DNA from: Clostridiales bacterium
GTDB taxonomy: Bacteria; Bacillota; Clostridia; Oscillospirales; Oscillospiraceae
Assembly (NCBI GenBank): GCA_004557655.1
Contig: SFGJ01000005.1
Span: 30,570 to 94,569 of the forward strand
Direction of reading: 5' to 3'
DNA length: 64,000 nt
Within the stretch, counting starts at the first letter, position 1. Every line of letters begins with the position of its first letter. Shown piece after piece: positions 17,021-24,601 of this stretch. Under the pieces are notes generated by a model, which had not been told where the DNA came from, searched no databases, and was given only the letters and a program-made list of their open reading frames with translations. Both the position numbers and the translations under genes were made by a program.

Positions 17021-18406
17021 ATGGCCTTTGAGGGATTGAGCGAAAAACTGAATGAAACCTTCAAGCGTCTGCGGGGCAAGGGCCGTTTGACGGAGAGCGA
17101 TGTCAGGACCGGCCTGCGTGAAGTCCGCCTGGCTCTGCTGGAGGCGGATGTCAGCTATAAGGTGGTCAAGGATTTCATCGCCAAGGTCACCGAGCGCTGC
17201 GTGGGCAGCGACGTGCTGGAGAGCCTGACGCCTGCCCAGCAGATTGTGAAGATCGTCAACCAGGAGCTGACGGAACTGATGGGCGGCAGCAATGCCCGCC
17301 TTTCCTCGGCCTCCAAGGGCCCCACCGTTGTGATGATGGTGGGTCTGCAGGGCGCCGGTAAAACCACCAACTGCGCCAAGCTGGCGGGCCATATGCGCCG
17401 GCAATACGGCAAGCGGCCGCTGCTGGTGGCCTGCGATGTGTACCGTCCCGCCGCCATTACCCAGCTGCAGGTAGTGGGCAAGCAACTGGACATCCCGGTT
17501 TTTGAGATGGGGCAGGGCGACCCGGTGCGTATTGCGCGGGAGGCGCTGAAATATGCCGCCGACCACGGCAATGATCTGGTTTTTCTGGATACCGCCGGCC
17601 GCCTGCATATTGACGAGCAGCTCATGGACGAGCTGAAGAATATCAAGGCAAATATCCATCCCCACGAAATTTTACTGGTGGTGGACGCCATGACCGGTCA
17701 GGACGCTGTGAACGCCGCCACCGCCTTTGACGAGGCGCTGGGCATCGACGGCGTGCTGCTGACCAAGCTGGACGGTGACGCCCGAGGCGGCGCTGCCCTG
17801 TCCATCCGGGCGGCTACCGGCAAGCCCATCAAGTTTGTAGGAACCGGCGAAAAGCTGGACATGATTGAGCCGTTCCATCCCGAGCGCATGGCCTCCCGGA
17901 TTCTGGGCATGGGCGATATGCTCACCTTCATCGAGAAGGCGGAGCAGCAGTATGACGAGAAGCAGGCCAAAAAGCTGGAGGAAAAGCTGCGGAAAAACCG
18001 CCTGACCCTTTCGGATTATCTGGATCAGATGGAGCAACTGCAGAAAATGGGAGACCTGAGCCAGATCGCCTCCATGCTCCCCGGCAATTTGGGCAAGGGC
18101 CTTGATGCCAGCCGGATCGACGAGAAGCAGATGGCCCACAGCAAGGCCATCATCCAGTCCATGACCCCCCGAGAGAGGGAGAATCCACAGATCCTCAACG
18201 CCTCCCGCAAGCGCCGTATTGCTGCCGGCTGCGGCCTGGAGGTAGTGGATGTGAACCGCCTGCTCAAGTCCTTTGAGGCGCTGCAGCAGCTTACCAAGTC
18301 TCTGACCAAGGGCAAGATGCGCGGCATGGGCGCCATGATGGGTGGCATGGGCGGCCTTGGCGGCGGCAGCATGCGCAGCTTCGGCCGGAAAAAGCGGTTT
18401 AAGTAA
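17021..18406 (+). CDS. ffh: Signal recognition particle protein Ffh
   Basis: A 461-residue SRP54 GTPase that binds 4.5S/scRNA and hydrophobic signal sequences for co-translational targeting. The N domain is residues 1-90. The G domain has P-loop GLQGAGKTT (near 108), DTAGR (near 190), TKLDGDARGG (near 247) and GTGEKLDMIEPFHPERMASRILGMGD. The methionine-rich M domain runs from about 300 to the end, with a flexible MRGMGAMMGGMGGLGGG tail and a basic end (GRKKRFK). Length is normal for the family. The SRP RNA gene was not seen in the window. Confidence 0.97.
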   Translation: MAFEGLSEKLNETFKRLRGKGRLTESDVRTGLREVRLALLEADVSYKVVKDFIAKVTERCVGSDVLESLTPAQQIVKIVNQELTELMGGSNARLSSASKGPTVVMMVGLQGAGKTTNCAKLAGHMRRQYGKRPLLVACDVYRPAAITQLQVVGKQLDIPVFEMGQGDPVRIAREALKYAADHGNDLVFLDTAGRLHIDEQLMDELKNIKANIHPHEILLVVDAMTGQDAVNAATAFDEALGIDGVLLTKLDGDARGGAALSIRAATGKPIKFVGTGEKLDMIEPFHPERMASRILGMGDMLTFIEKAEQQYDEKQAKKLEEKLRKNRLTLSDYLDQMEQLQKMGDLSQIASMLPGNLGKGLDASRIDEKQMAHSKAIIQSMTPRERENPQILNASRKRRIAAGCGLEVVDVNRLLKSFEALQQLTKSLTKGKMRGMGAMMGGMGGLGGGSMRSFGRKKRFK

Positions 18407-18419
18407 GGGCACAAAAGCC

Positions 18420-18600
18420 TCGCAGAGTTCGCGTCCGCAGACGCGAAAAATTAAAATCATTTTTCACCGCGACATGCGCGTGGGGAAAAATATCTCTCAG
18501 ACTGCAAGTGTGGAATTTTGAGCCTATGGCTCAAAATTATGCGCGCAGCAGGCTGCAAGCCTTTTGGCAAAAAAATCGAAGATTTTTTGCCAGCATCATA
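18420..18600. repeat. Cluster of inverted repeats between ffh and rpsP
   Basis: At least three strong hairpins follow one another in this 250-bp gap. TTCGCGTC/GACGCGAA is at about 18429-18448, AATTTTGAGCC/GGCTCAAAATT at about 18512-18537, and GGCAAAAAAATC/GATTTTTTGCC near 18566-18592. The first may terminate ffh. The other two are longer than needed and look like dispersed intergenic palindromes or a structured rpsP leader. Confidence 0.65.
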
Positions 18601-18658
18601 AATAAGTGCGACTGCATTTATCATAAAAAATTATTTTATATTTTGGAGGAAAATGACC

Positions 18659-18898
18659 ATGGTTAAGATCAGACTGAGAAGAATGGGTGCTAAGAAGGCT
18701 CCTTTTTACCGCGTAGTGGTAGCCGATTCCCGTTATCCCCGTGACGGCCGCTTCATCGAAGAGATCGGCACTTACAATCCCTGCGTGTCCCCCGCGGAGA
18801 TCAGCATCGACGCTGACCGCGCCCGCGAGTGGATTAAGACCGGCGCACAGCCCACCGATACCGTTCGTGCCCTGCTGAAGAAGGTCGATGTCCTTTGA
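18659..18898 (+). CDS. rpsP: 30S ribosomal protein S16
   Basis: A 79-residue S16 that binds 16S rRNA early in 30S assembly. It has the typical start MVKIRLRRMGAKKAPFYRVV, then ADSRYPRDGRFIEEIGTYNP and the helical tail. An in-frame ATG at 18653 would sit only 2 nt from GGAGGA (18645-18650). ATG 18659 is 8 nt away and matches the family start, so it is preferred. Followed after 15 bp by khpA, as in many Firmicutes. Confidence 0.95.
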   Translation: MVKIRLRRMGAKKAPFYRVVVADSRYPRDGRFIEEIGTYNPCVSPAEISIDADRAREWIKTGAQPTDTVRALLKKVDVL

Positions 18899-18913
18899 TC
18901 TGAGGGTGCGGCC

Positions 18914-19144
18914 ATGAAGGAACTGCTGCTCTATATCGCCAGGAGCCTGGTGGATCATCCGGAGCAGGTCACTGTGACGGAGGTCGGCGAGGCAGAGGAT
19001 CTGACGCTTGAGCTGCGTGTGGCACCCGAAGATATGGGAAAGGTGATTGGCCGCCAGGGCCGTATCGCCAAGGAGATCCGTACTGTGGTGCGGTCTTATG
19101 CCCAGCGCACCGGCGTGAAGGTTTCGGTCGATATCGTTGATTAA
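18914..19144 (+). CDS. khpA: KH-domain RNA-binding protein KhpA
   Basis: A 76-residue protein (YlqC family) with a single KH fold. The GxxG loop is VIGRQGRIAKEIRTVVRS at about residues 47-64. KhpA forms dimers with KhpB/Jag and binds many RNAs in Gram-positives, affecting cell elongation and division. It is co-transcribed with rpsP and ends at an intrinsic terminator 5 bp after its stop. Confidence 0.93.
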   Translation: MKELLLYIARSLVDHPEQVTVTEVGEAEDLTLELRVAPEDMGKVIGRQGRIAKEIRTVVRSYAQRTGVKVSVDIVD

Positions 19145-19148
19145 AAAG

Positions 19149-19184
19149 GAAAACCGAAAAGCCTTGGCTTTTCGGTTTTCTTTT
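19149..19184 (+). terminator. Terminator of rpsP-khpA
   Basis: Fifteen-bp perfect stem GAAAACCGAAAAGCC / GGCTTTTCGGTTTTC with a 2-nt loop and a TTTT tail. Confidence 0.92.
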
Positions 19185-19201
19185 ATGCCGGCATTTTTGT
19201 A

Positions 19202-19230
19202 TTTGTAAACTGTCAAAGACATGCTATAAT
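19202..19230 (+). promoter_or_regulatory. Probable promoter of the DUF3842 gene cluster
   Basis: TTTGTA, 17-bp spacer, TATAAT. The -35 box is a poor match, the -10 box exact. Confidence 0.55.
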
Positions 19231-19271
19231 AACCAAAGAAACACAATGACAGAAACAGGGTGGGGTTCGTA

Positions 19272-19679
19272 ATGAAGATCGTACTCATCGACGGCCAGGG
19301 CGGGAAGCTGGGGCAAAGCATCGCCGAAGCCATCGTGAAAAACAATATTTGCTGTGAGCTGTTTGCTATCGGTACAAACAGCATTGCAACCAGCGCCATG
19401 CTGAAGGGCGGCGCCATGTACGGAGCAACCGGTGAAAATCCCGTGGTGGTGGCCTGCCGTGACGCCGATGTGATTATCGGCCCCGTGGGCATCATTTCCG
19501 CGGATTCCATGCTGGGCGAGATCACCCCGGCCATGGCTGTTGCTATCGGGCAAAGCAGGGCGATGAAGCTGCTTCTCCCGGTCAACCGCTGCAGCAACCG
19601 GGTGATCGGCGTAAAGAAACTCACCCTGAGCGAGATCGCGGCCGAAACCGTGGAAGAACTGAAGAAAATAATAGGGTGA
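19272..19679 (+). CDS. DUF3842 family protein
   Basis: A 135-residue protein with a Rossmann-like start (MKIVLIDGQGGKLGQSIAEAI, a G-rich loop of the GxGGxxG kind). It then has GTNSIATSAMLKGGAMYGATGENPVV and a second glycine-rich stretch VIIGPVGIISADSMLGEITP. This matches DUF3842, a clostridial family of unknown function with a possible nucleotide-binding fold. ATG 19272 gives the family-like start; the GTG 12 bp upstream is the alternative. It is 7 bp from the next gene and may be co-expressed with it and the ECF transporter. Confidence 0.75.
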   Translation: MKIVLIDGQGGKLGQSIAEAIVKNNICCELFAIGTNSIATSAMLKGGAMYGATGENPVVVACRDADVIIGPVGIISADSMLGEITPAMAVAIGQSRAMKLLLPVNRCSNRVIGVKKLTLSEIAAETVEELKKIIG

Positions 19680-19686
19680 TGGCAAA

Positions 19687-20211
19687 GTGAAAAAAGATAC
19701 ACTTTCTGCATACTGCCGTGCAAATCCCGATTTGGAGATACAGGATCTGCTGAAATACCTTTATCAGTCCTGCTTCGGCTGCGAGCATTTTGTTTCCGAC
19801 TTTTCTGCCGCTCTCGGAGGGATCGTGGGTGAGCTGGCGGAGGCGCAACTGGATGATCTGCCGGAAATCGAACCGCTGGACGGAGAGTATTGCCGTGTGC
19901 ATTTGAAGGCGCTGCGCGGCGGGCTGTCACCTGAGATCCTATGCCGTCTTTTCATTCTTTCGGCGCGGCCGCGGCCCGATGGACGGGTTCGGCTGGAGGC
20001 TGCCCTTGCCGAGGCGTTTTCCCTTGCGGAGGAGGGACTTCTGCCCTTTTCGGCGGAGGCTTTGCAGGCGGCGACCCTGCGCTGGAGGGCCGACGGCTTT
20101 AATCCCGTTCACCATTCCGACGCCTTTCGCACCCGGCACCATCCCGCCTATCGGGTGATCAAAAAAGCATATTTGCCCACCGTGCCGGTCTTTGTGAAAA
20201 GTGAAGTATGA
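19687..20211 (+). CDS. Conserved hypothetical protein, 174 residues
   Basis: I cannot name this family. Visible features are an N-terminal region with CRANPDLEIQDLLKYLYQSCFGCEHFV (cysteines near 9, 29 and 32) and a C-terminal His/Asp cluster (FNPVHHSDAFRTRHHPAYRV) near residues 137-157 that could be a metal or phosphate site. It is soluble, with no signal peptide. It begins 7 bp after the DUF3842 stop and precedes an ECF S-component by 140 bp. The context hints at a role tied to uptake of a vitamin or small molecule, which is inference only. Confidence 0.6.
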   Translation: MKKDTLSAYCRANPDLEIQDLLKYLYQSCFGCEHFVSDFSAALGGIVGELAEAQLDDLPEIEPLDGEYCRVHLKALRGGLSPEILCRLFILSARPRPDGRVRLEAALAEAFSLAEEGLLPFSAEALQAATLRWRADGFNPVHHSDAFRTRHHPAYRVIKKAYLPTVPVFVKSEV

Positions 20212-20351
20212 CGGCATCGGATAAAACAGGAGAGACAACAGGAAGTCATTCAAGATGATTTTCGATTACATAAACGCAACGCATTCATAATGTTGCCACG
20301 AAGGCACAGCAATCGTTCAAGGCGATGATATCAACACAGAGAGAGGTAAAA

Positions 20352-20900
20352 ATGATGTCATCCAAACATAAAAACCTGCGGCAACTGATCCTTGCCGCCA
20401 TGTTTCTCACTCTGGCCCTTGCGCTCCCGTTTTTAACGGGACAGATCCCGCAAGTGGGCAGCGCACTGTGCCCCATGCACATCCCGGTGCTCCTGTGCGG
20501 CTTTTTTTGCGGTCCATGGTATGCGCTGGCTGTGGGGCTTGTGGCGCCGCTGCTGCGCTTTGCCCTTTTCGGAATGCCGCCGCTGATGCCCACAGGCATT
20601 GCCATGTGCTTCGAGCTGGCCACATACGGCTTTGTATCGGGACTTCTGTATAAGCTGCTCCCCGGGAAAAAGGTGTTCACCTATGTCACGCTGATCGCCG
20701 CCATGCTGGCCGGGCGGATCATCTGGGGCATTGCCAGAGTGATATTGGCGGGACTTGCGCAGTCCGAATTCGCCTGGACAGCCTTTCTCTCCGGCGCATT
20801 TGTCAATGCGGTCCCGGGCATCATCCTGCATATACTCCTGATCCCCGTTCTGGTGATCGCACTGAAAAGGTATACCGAAACAGGTTCACAGGCGCAGTAA
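20352..20900 (+). CDS. ECF transporter substrate-binding (S) component
   Basis: A 182-residue membrane protein with six predicted helices. It begins with the short basic arm KHKNLRQLILAAMFLTLALALP, as in S components that dock on an EcfAA'T energy module. The loop IPQVGSALCPMHIPVLLCGFFCGPWYALAVG is typical of the BioY/PanT/FolT-type superfamily; the substrate cannot be assigned. ATG 20352 (or 20355) follows GAGAGG. No EcfA or EcfT gene is in the window, so it probably shares a module encoded elsewhere (group II ECF). Confidence 0.82.
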   Translation: MMSSKHKNLRQLILAAMFLTLALALPFLTGQIPQVGSALCPMHIPVLLCGFFCGPWYALAVGLVAPLLRFALFGMPPLMPTGIAMCFELATYGFVSGLLYKLLPGKKVFTYVTLIAAMLAGRIIWGIARVILAGLAQSEFAWTAFLSGAFVNAVPGIILHILLIPVLVIALKRYTETGSQAQ

Positions 20901-21025
20901 CAGCGACCGGTTTTTGCCGCTTGCCGGCGCAACGAAGGAATGAGAAGATTCCATCTTGCCGGTGTTTTGGGAAAGCCGGGCGGTAATGGCTGCGCGAGAC
21001 TGGTTTTTCATCATTGAAGCAAGCA

Positions 21026-21064
21026 GCCCGGGGGCTGAAAAAACGGTTCTTCGGGCCTTTTTTG
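21026..21064 (+). terminator. Possible terminator after the ECF gene
   Basis: GCCCGGGG pairs with TTCTTCGGGC through several G-U pairs and is followed by TTTTTT. It sits 125 bp after the stop codon and 60 bp before the gcv promoter. Confidence 0.5.
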
Positions 21065-21124
21065 ACTTCAATCCGGATGCTGAATGCGGCACGGATCACC
21101 TGCCAAAAATGTACAAAAAATCTC

Positions 21125-21154
21125 TTGACAAAGATGGTTTTCAGGTGCTACACT
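21125..21154 (+). promoter_or_regulatory. Promoter of the glycine-cleavage operon
   Basis: TTGACA, 18-bp spacer, TACACT, placed just upstream of the riboswitch. Confidence 0.8.
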
Positions 21155-21205
21155 CGATGTACGAGGGGGCTGTTGTCCCCCGAAAAAGTGCATATTGATC
21201 GGACG

Positions 21206-21420
21206 ATGGGATCGGGAGAGACCGCCGCTGGCGGCGCCGAAGGGGAACGCAGAAGCTCTCAGGCAAAAGGACCGGTTCCGGACGATACTCCGAAAAGGCC
21301 GGGCAGCAAATCAGAACACCCGACCACCGAAGGTGCAACCTCTCCCGCGGGGAAGGGAATCTCTCAGGTAACGCTACGGGGGCACAAGACCGGCTGAACG
21401 GCCGGCTTGTGTCCTTTTTT
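21206..21420 (+). promoter_or_regulatory. Tandem glycine riboswitch with terminator
   Basis: Two consecutive glycine aptamers can be read. The first is GGGAGAGACC ... GCCGAAGGGG ... CTCTCAGGCAAAAGGACC (about 21213-21273). The second is about 21290-21385, with CACCGAAGGTGCAACC, CTCTCAGGTAACG and a GC-rich end. They are followed by a terminator-like stem (CACAAG-CCGGC paired with GCCGGCTTGTG) and TTTTTT at 21415-21420. Glycine binding should favour read-through, the usual ON mode for gcv operons. The next gene is gcvT-SHMT, which fits exactly. Confidence 0.92.
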
Positions 21421-21459
21421 GCTGCCCAAAAACACATATCATTAAGGAGGAAGCAATCA

Positions 21460-24105
21460 ATGAGTGAACTCAAGCGTACCCAGTTGTATGATGTCCATGT
21501 AGCCGCCGGCGCGGAGCTGGTGGACTTCGGCGGATGGGAAATGCCTATCCAGTACCCCAGCGGCATTATCGCCGAGCATCTGTACACCCGTCAGGTGTGC
21601 AGCCTGTTCGATGTGTCCCACATGGGCCGTCTGCTCATCGAAGGTCCGGACCGCAAGGCATATCTGCAGCATGTGCTGACCAGCAATGTGGCGGCACTGG
21701 ATGTGGGCCTGGCCCAGTACTGCATCATCCCCAATGAAAACGGCGGCGCCGTGGACGATGCCTACCTCTATATGTTTGAGGAGGATAACTACCTGCTGGT
21801 GGTGAACGCCGCCAACACCGACAAGGACCTCGTTCACCTGCGCAAGGCTTTGGAGGGCTATGACTGCACCATCACCGACATCACCAAGGAGTGGGCGGCT
21901 GTGGCTGTGCAGGGCCCCAAGAGCAAGGAGATGCTCACACTGCTCAACGCCGGCCGTCAGATGACCGAGCCTATGAAAAATGCTCTGGGCATCGTATCGC
22001 TGGAGGGCCATGAGGCCCGGGTAGCCAAGACCGGCTACACCGGCGAACCTCTGGGCTACGAGGTGTACGTCCGCAGCGAGGATGCTGCATGGCTGTGGAA
22101 CCGCCTGGTAGAGCTGGGCGCACGCCCCGCCGGTCTGGGCGCCCGCGATACCCTGCGTATGGAGGCGTCCATGCCCCTGTACGGCCACGAGATGGGCACT
22201 GCCGCCGATGGCAGCGAGATCCCCATTTTCGCTGTTCCTCTGGCCAAGTTTGCTGTCAGCTTCTCTGAGCAGAAGGGCGAGTTTATCGGCCGCAAGGCAC
22301 TCCGGAAGCAGCACGAGGCATTTGTGAAGTATATGGACCGTGACTTCAGCGACCTGTCCGCTCTGCCCCGGAAGATCGCCCCCATCGCTTTGCTGGACCG
22401 CGGCGTTATGCGCGGAGGCATGGAGATCTATCAGGGTGATAAGCTGGTGGGCTGGGTCACCAGCGGCACCATGGTCCCCTACTTCAAGTCTGAAGGCGAG
22501 GGCCTTTCCACCGTGATTCTGGAGGCCAGCGGCAAGCGTGCCATCGGCCTGTGCTATATCGACAGCAACATCCTCACCGACGACACCGTGGAGGTGGATG
22601 TTCGCGGCAAGCGGCTCAAGGCCGTGATCCCTGCCCGCCACATGAGTGTGGGCGCGCCTCCCTTTGCCCGTCCTCTGCTGTACGGCGTGGAGGAGATGGA
22701 TCACACGGTTGGCTCCGGTGACCGGGCTCCCAAGGCACTGGAGCTGGTAAAGAAGGCTGTGGAGAATCACGAATGGCGTCAGGAACAGTGCGTGAACCTG
22801 ATCCCCTCCGAGAATACCCCCAGCCGGGCCGTTCGTCTGCTCAGCGGCAGCGATCCCGCATGCCGGTATGCCGAGCACAAGAAGATCCTGGCCTTCTATG
22901 AGAAGGAAGTGTTCTATTATCAGGGCACCAAGTTCATTGACGAGGTGGAGCGCCGCCTGGTGGAGGAGATGCGTGCCTATTTCGGCTGTTCCGAGGTGGA
23001 GACCCGCACTCTCAGCGGCCAGATGTCCAACATGGCCGTGTTCTCCGCGTTGATGGACTGGAAGAACCGTTTTGACCGCAAGCACGAGGCCAAGCGTCTG
23101 GGCTATGTGATGAACAACCACATCATCAAGGGCGGCCACCTGTCCGCGCAGCCCATGGGCGCTCTGCACGATTACATCGCCATTGACCCCGTTACCGAGA
23201 AGCCCGCCGTGGTGAACTTCCCCGTCTGCGCCGATAATCCCTACAAGATGGATGTGGAGGAGACCAAGAAGCTCATCGAGCGCTACCGCCCGGAGCTGAT
23301 CATATTCGGCAAGAGCATGGTGCTGCATAAGGAGCCCGTGGCCCAGATCCGCAAGTTCGTGGACGAGCAGAATATCCCCACCACCATTATGTACGATATG
23401 GCACATGTGCTGGGCCTCATCGGCGACCACTTCCAGAATCCCTTTGCCGAGGGTGCTGAGATCGTTACCGGCTCTACCCACAAGACCTTCTTCGGCCCCC
23501 AGCGTGGCGTCATCGGCGTGAACTACAAGGAAGAGGACCTCAAGTACGGCCTGTGGAAGACCATCGAGAGCCGCACCTTCCCCGGCAGCGTGTCCAACCA
23601 TCATCTGGGTACACAGCTTGGTATGCTCATGGCCGCCTATGAGATGAACCAGTTTAAGGATGAGTATCAGAAGGCCGTTGTGGACAACGCCAAGTCCTTT
23701 GCCCGCAGCCTCAAGGCCGAGGGCTTGGATGTGGCCGGCGACAGTGCCATTGACTACACCGAGACCCATCAGGTCATCGTCTCCGTGGGCTATGGTGAGG
23801 GACCCGAGATCGCTGAGCGTCTGGAGCGGAACAATGTGGTGGTGAACTACCAGGCTACCCCCGACGAGGAGGGCTTCACCGCCTCCGGCGCACTGCGCAT
23901 GGGCGTCAGCGAAATGACCCGCTTCGGCTTCGGCAAGGAGGAGTTCGCCAAGCTGGCCTCCCTCATGGCCGACTGCATCCTCCGGGGCAAGGACATCAGG
24001 GAGGACATCATTAAGCTGCGTTCCGAGCATCTTCAGATGCGCTACTGCTTCAGCGACGCCGAGATCGACGAGGCGCTGGAGGAGTTGGCCGGCAAGCTGC
24101 TGTAA
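21460..24105 (+). CDS. gcvT: Fusion of glycine-cleavage aminomethyltransferase (GcvT) and serine hydroxymethyltransferase-like protein
   Basis: One uninterrupted 881-residue frame. Residues about 1-405 are GcvT (T-protein): LYDVHVAAGAELVDFGGWEMP, FDVSHMGR, KTGYTGEPLGYEVY, GLGARDTLRMEASMPLYGHEM. They transfer the methylene group from lipoyl-H protein to THF. Residues about 420-881 are a PLP enzyme of the SHMT family: NLIPSENTPSRAV, the YYQG segment, and TGSTHKTFFGPQRG with the PLP lysine at about K675. SHMT uses methylene-THF plus glycine to make serine, so the fusion joins consecutive steps sharing folate and glycine. ATG 21460 follows AAGGAGGAAG. There is no frameshift or stop between the parts. 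Confidence 0.9.
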   Translation: MSELKRTQLYDVHVAAGAELVDFGGWEMPIQYPSGIIAEHLYTRQVCSLFDVSHMGRLLIEGPDRKAYLQHVLTSNVAALDVGLAQYCIIPNENGGAVDDAYLYMFEEDNYLLVVNAANTDKDLVHLRKALEGYDCTITDITKEWAAVAVQGPKSKEMLTLLNAGRQMTEPMKNALGIVSLEGHEARVAKTGYTGEPLGYEVYVRSEDAAWLWNRLVELGARPAGLGARDTLRMEASMPLYGHEMGTAADGSEIPIFAVPLAKFAVSFSEQKGEFIGRKALRKQHEAFVKYMDRDFSDLSALPRKIAPIALLDRGVMRGGMEIYQGDKLVGWVTSGTMVPYFKSEGEGLSTVILEASGKRAIGLCYIDSNILTDDTVEVDVRGKRLKAVIPARHMSVGAPPFARPLLYGVEEMDHTVGSGDRAPKALELVKKAVENHEWRQEQCVNLIPSENTPSRAVRLLSGSDPACRYAEHKKILAFYEKEVFYYQGTKFIDEVERRLVEEMRAYFGCSEVETRTLSGQMSNMAVFSALMDWKNRFDRKHEAKRLGYVMNNHIIKGGHLSAQPMGALHDYIAIDPVTEKPAVVNFPVCADNPYKMDVEETKKLIERYRPELIIFGKSMVLHKEPVAQIRKFVDEQNIPTTIMYDMAHVLGLIGDHFQNPFAEGAEIVTGSTHKTFFGPQRGVIGVNYKEEDLKYGLWKTIESRTFPGSVSNHHLGTQLGMLMAAYEMNQFKDEYQKAVVDNAKSFARSLKAEGLDVAGDSAIDYTETHQVIVSVGYGEGPEIAERLERNNVVVNYQATPDEEGFTASGALRMGVSEMTRFGFGKEEFAKLASLMADCILRGKDIREDIIKLRSEHLQMRYCFSDAEIDEALEELAGKLL

Positions 24106-24222
24106 GAGAGTTTCCCTATGCTGTTACGCACCCTGTCCTTCCGGGCCGGTGCGCAAGGACAGCGAATGGACAAAAAAGTCAATGAAAAAATTACAAAAAA
24201 ATAAAAACGGAGGTAAATGATC

Positions 24223-24600
24223 ATGTTGTATCCTGCTGAACTGCGTTATTCCAAGTCCCACGAGTGGGTGAAGGTTGAAGACGGTGTCACCGTCGTCGGT
24301 ATTTCCGACTTCGCACAGAACGCTCTGGGCGATGTGGTGTTCGTAAACCTGCCCGCAGAGGGCGACAGTGTCACCGCCGGTGATGCTTTCGGCGATGTGG
24401 AGTCCGTGAAGGCCGTGTCCGATCTGGTTTCCCCTGTGACCGGTACCGTCTGCGCTGTCAACGAGGATCTGCTGGACGCTCCCGAAACGCTCAACAGCGA
24501 CCCCTATGGCGCATGGATCATCAAGGTGGAGACCGTGGAGGGCAGCGAGGAGCTGCTGGATGCCGCCGCCTACGAGGCCTTTTGCAGCGAGGAGGGCTGA
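24223..24600 (+). CDS. gcvH: Glycine cleavage system H protein
   Basis: A 125-residue carrier protein that shuttles the aminomethyl group on a lipoyl arm between the P, T and L proteins. The start MLYPAELRYSKSHEWVKVED is typical, and the lipoylated lysine is K63 in GDVESVKAVSDLVSPVTG. ATG 24223 lies 9 nt from GGAGG; the ATG at 24217 would be too close. It is separated from gcvT-SHMT by 117 bp and from gcvPA by 1 bp. Confidence 0.96.
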   Translation: MLYPAELRYSKSHEWVKVEDGVTVVGISDFAQNALGDVVFVNLPAEGDSVTAGDAFGDVESVKAVSDLVSPVTGTVCAVNEDLLDAPETLNSDPYGAWIIKVETVEGSEELLDAAAYEAFCSEEG

Positions 24601-24601
24601 T

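Noticed and set aside
20212..20351. THF or other riboswitch before the ECF S-component
   Set aside because: No conserved core of a known class could be fitted, only weak pairing.
20956..21397. Two short open frames upstream of gcvT
   Set aside because: They lie across the promoter and the tandem glycine riboswitch and have no coding character.
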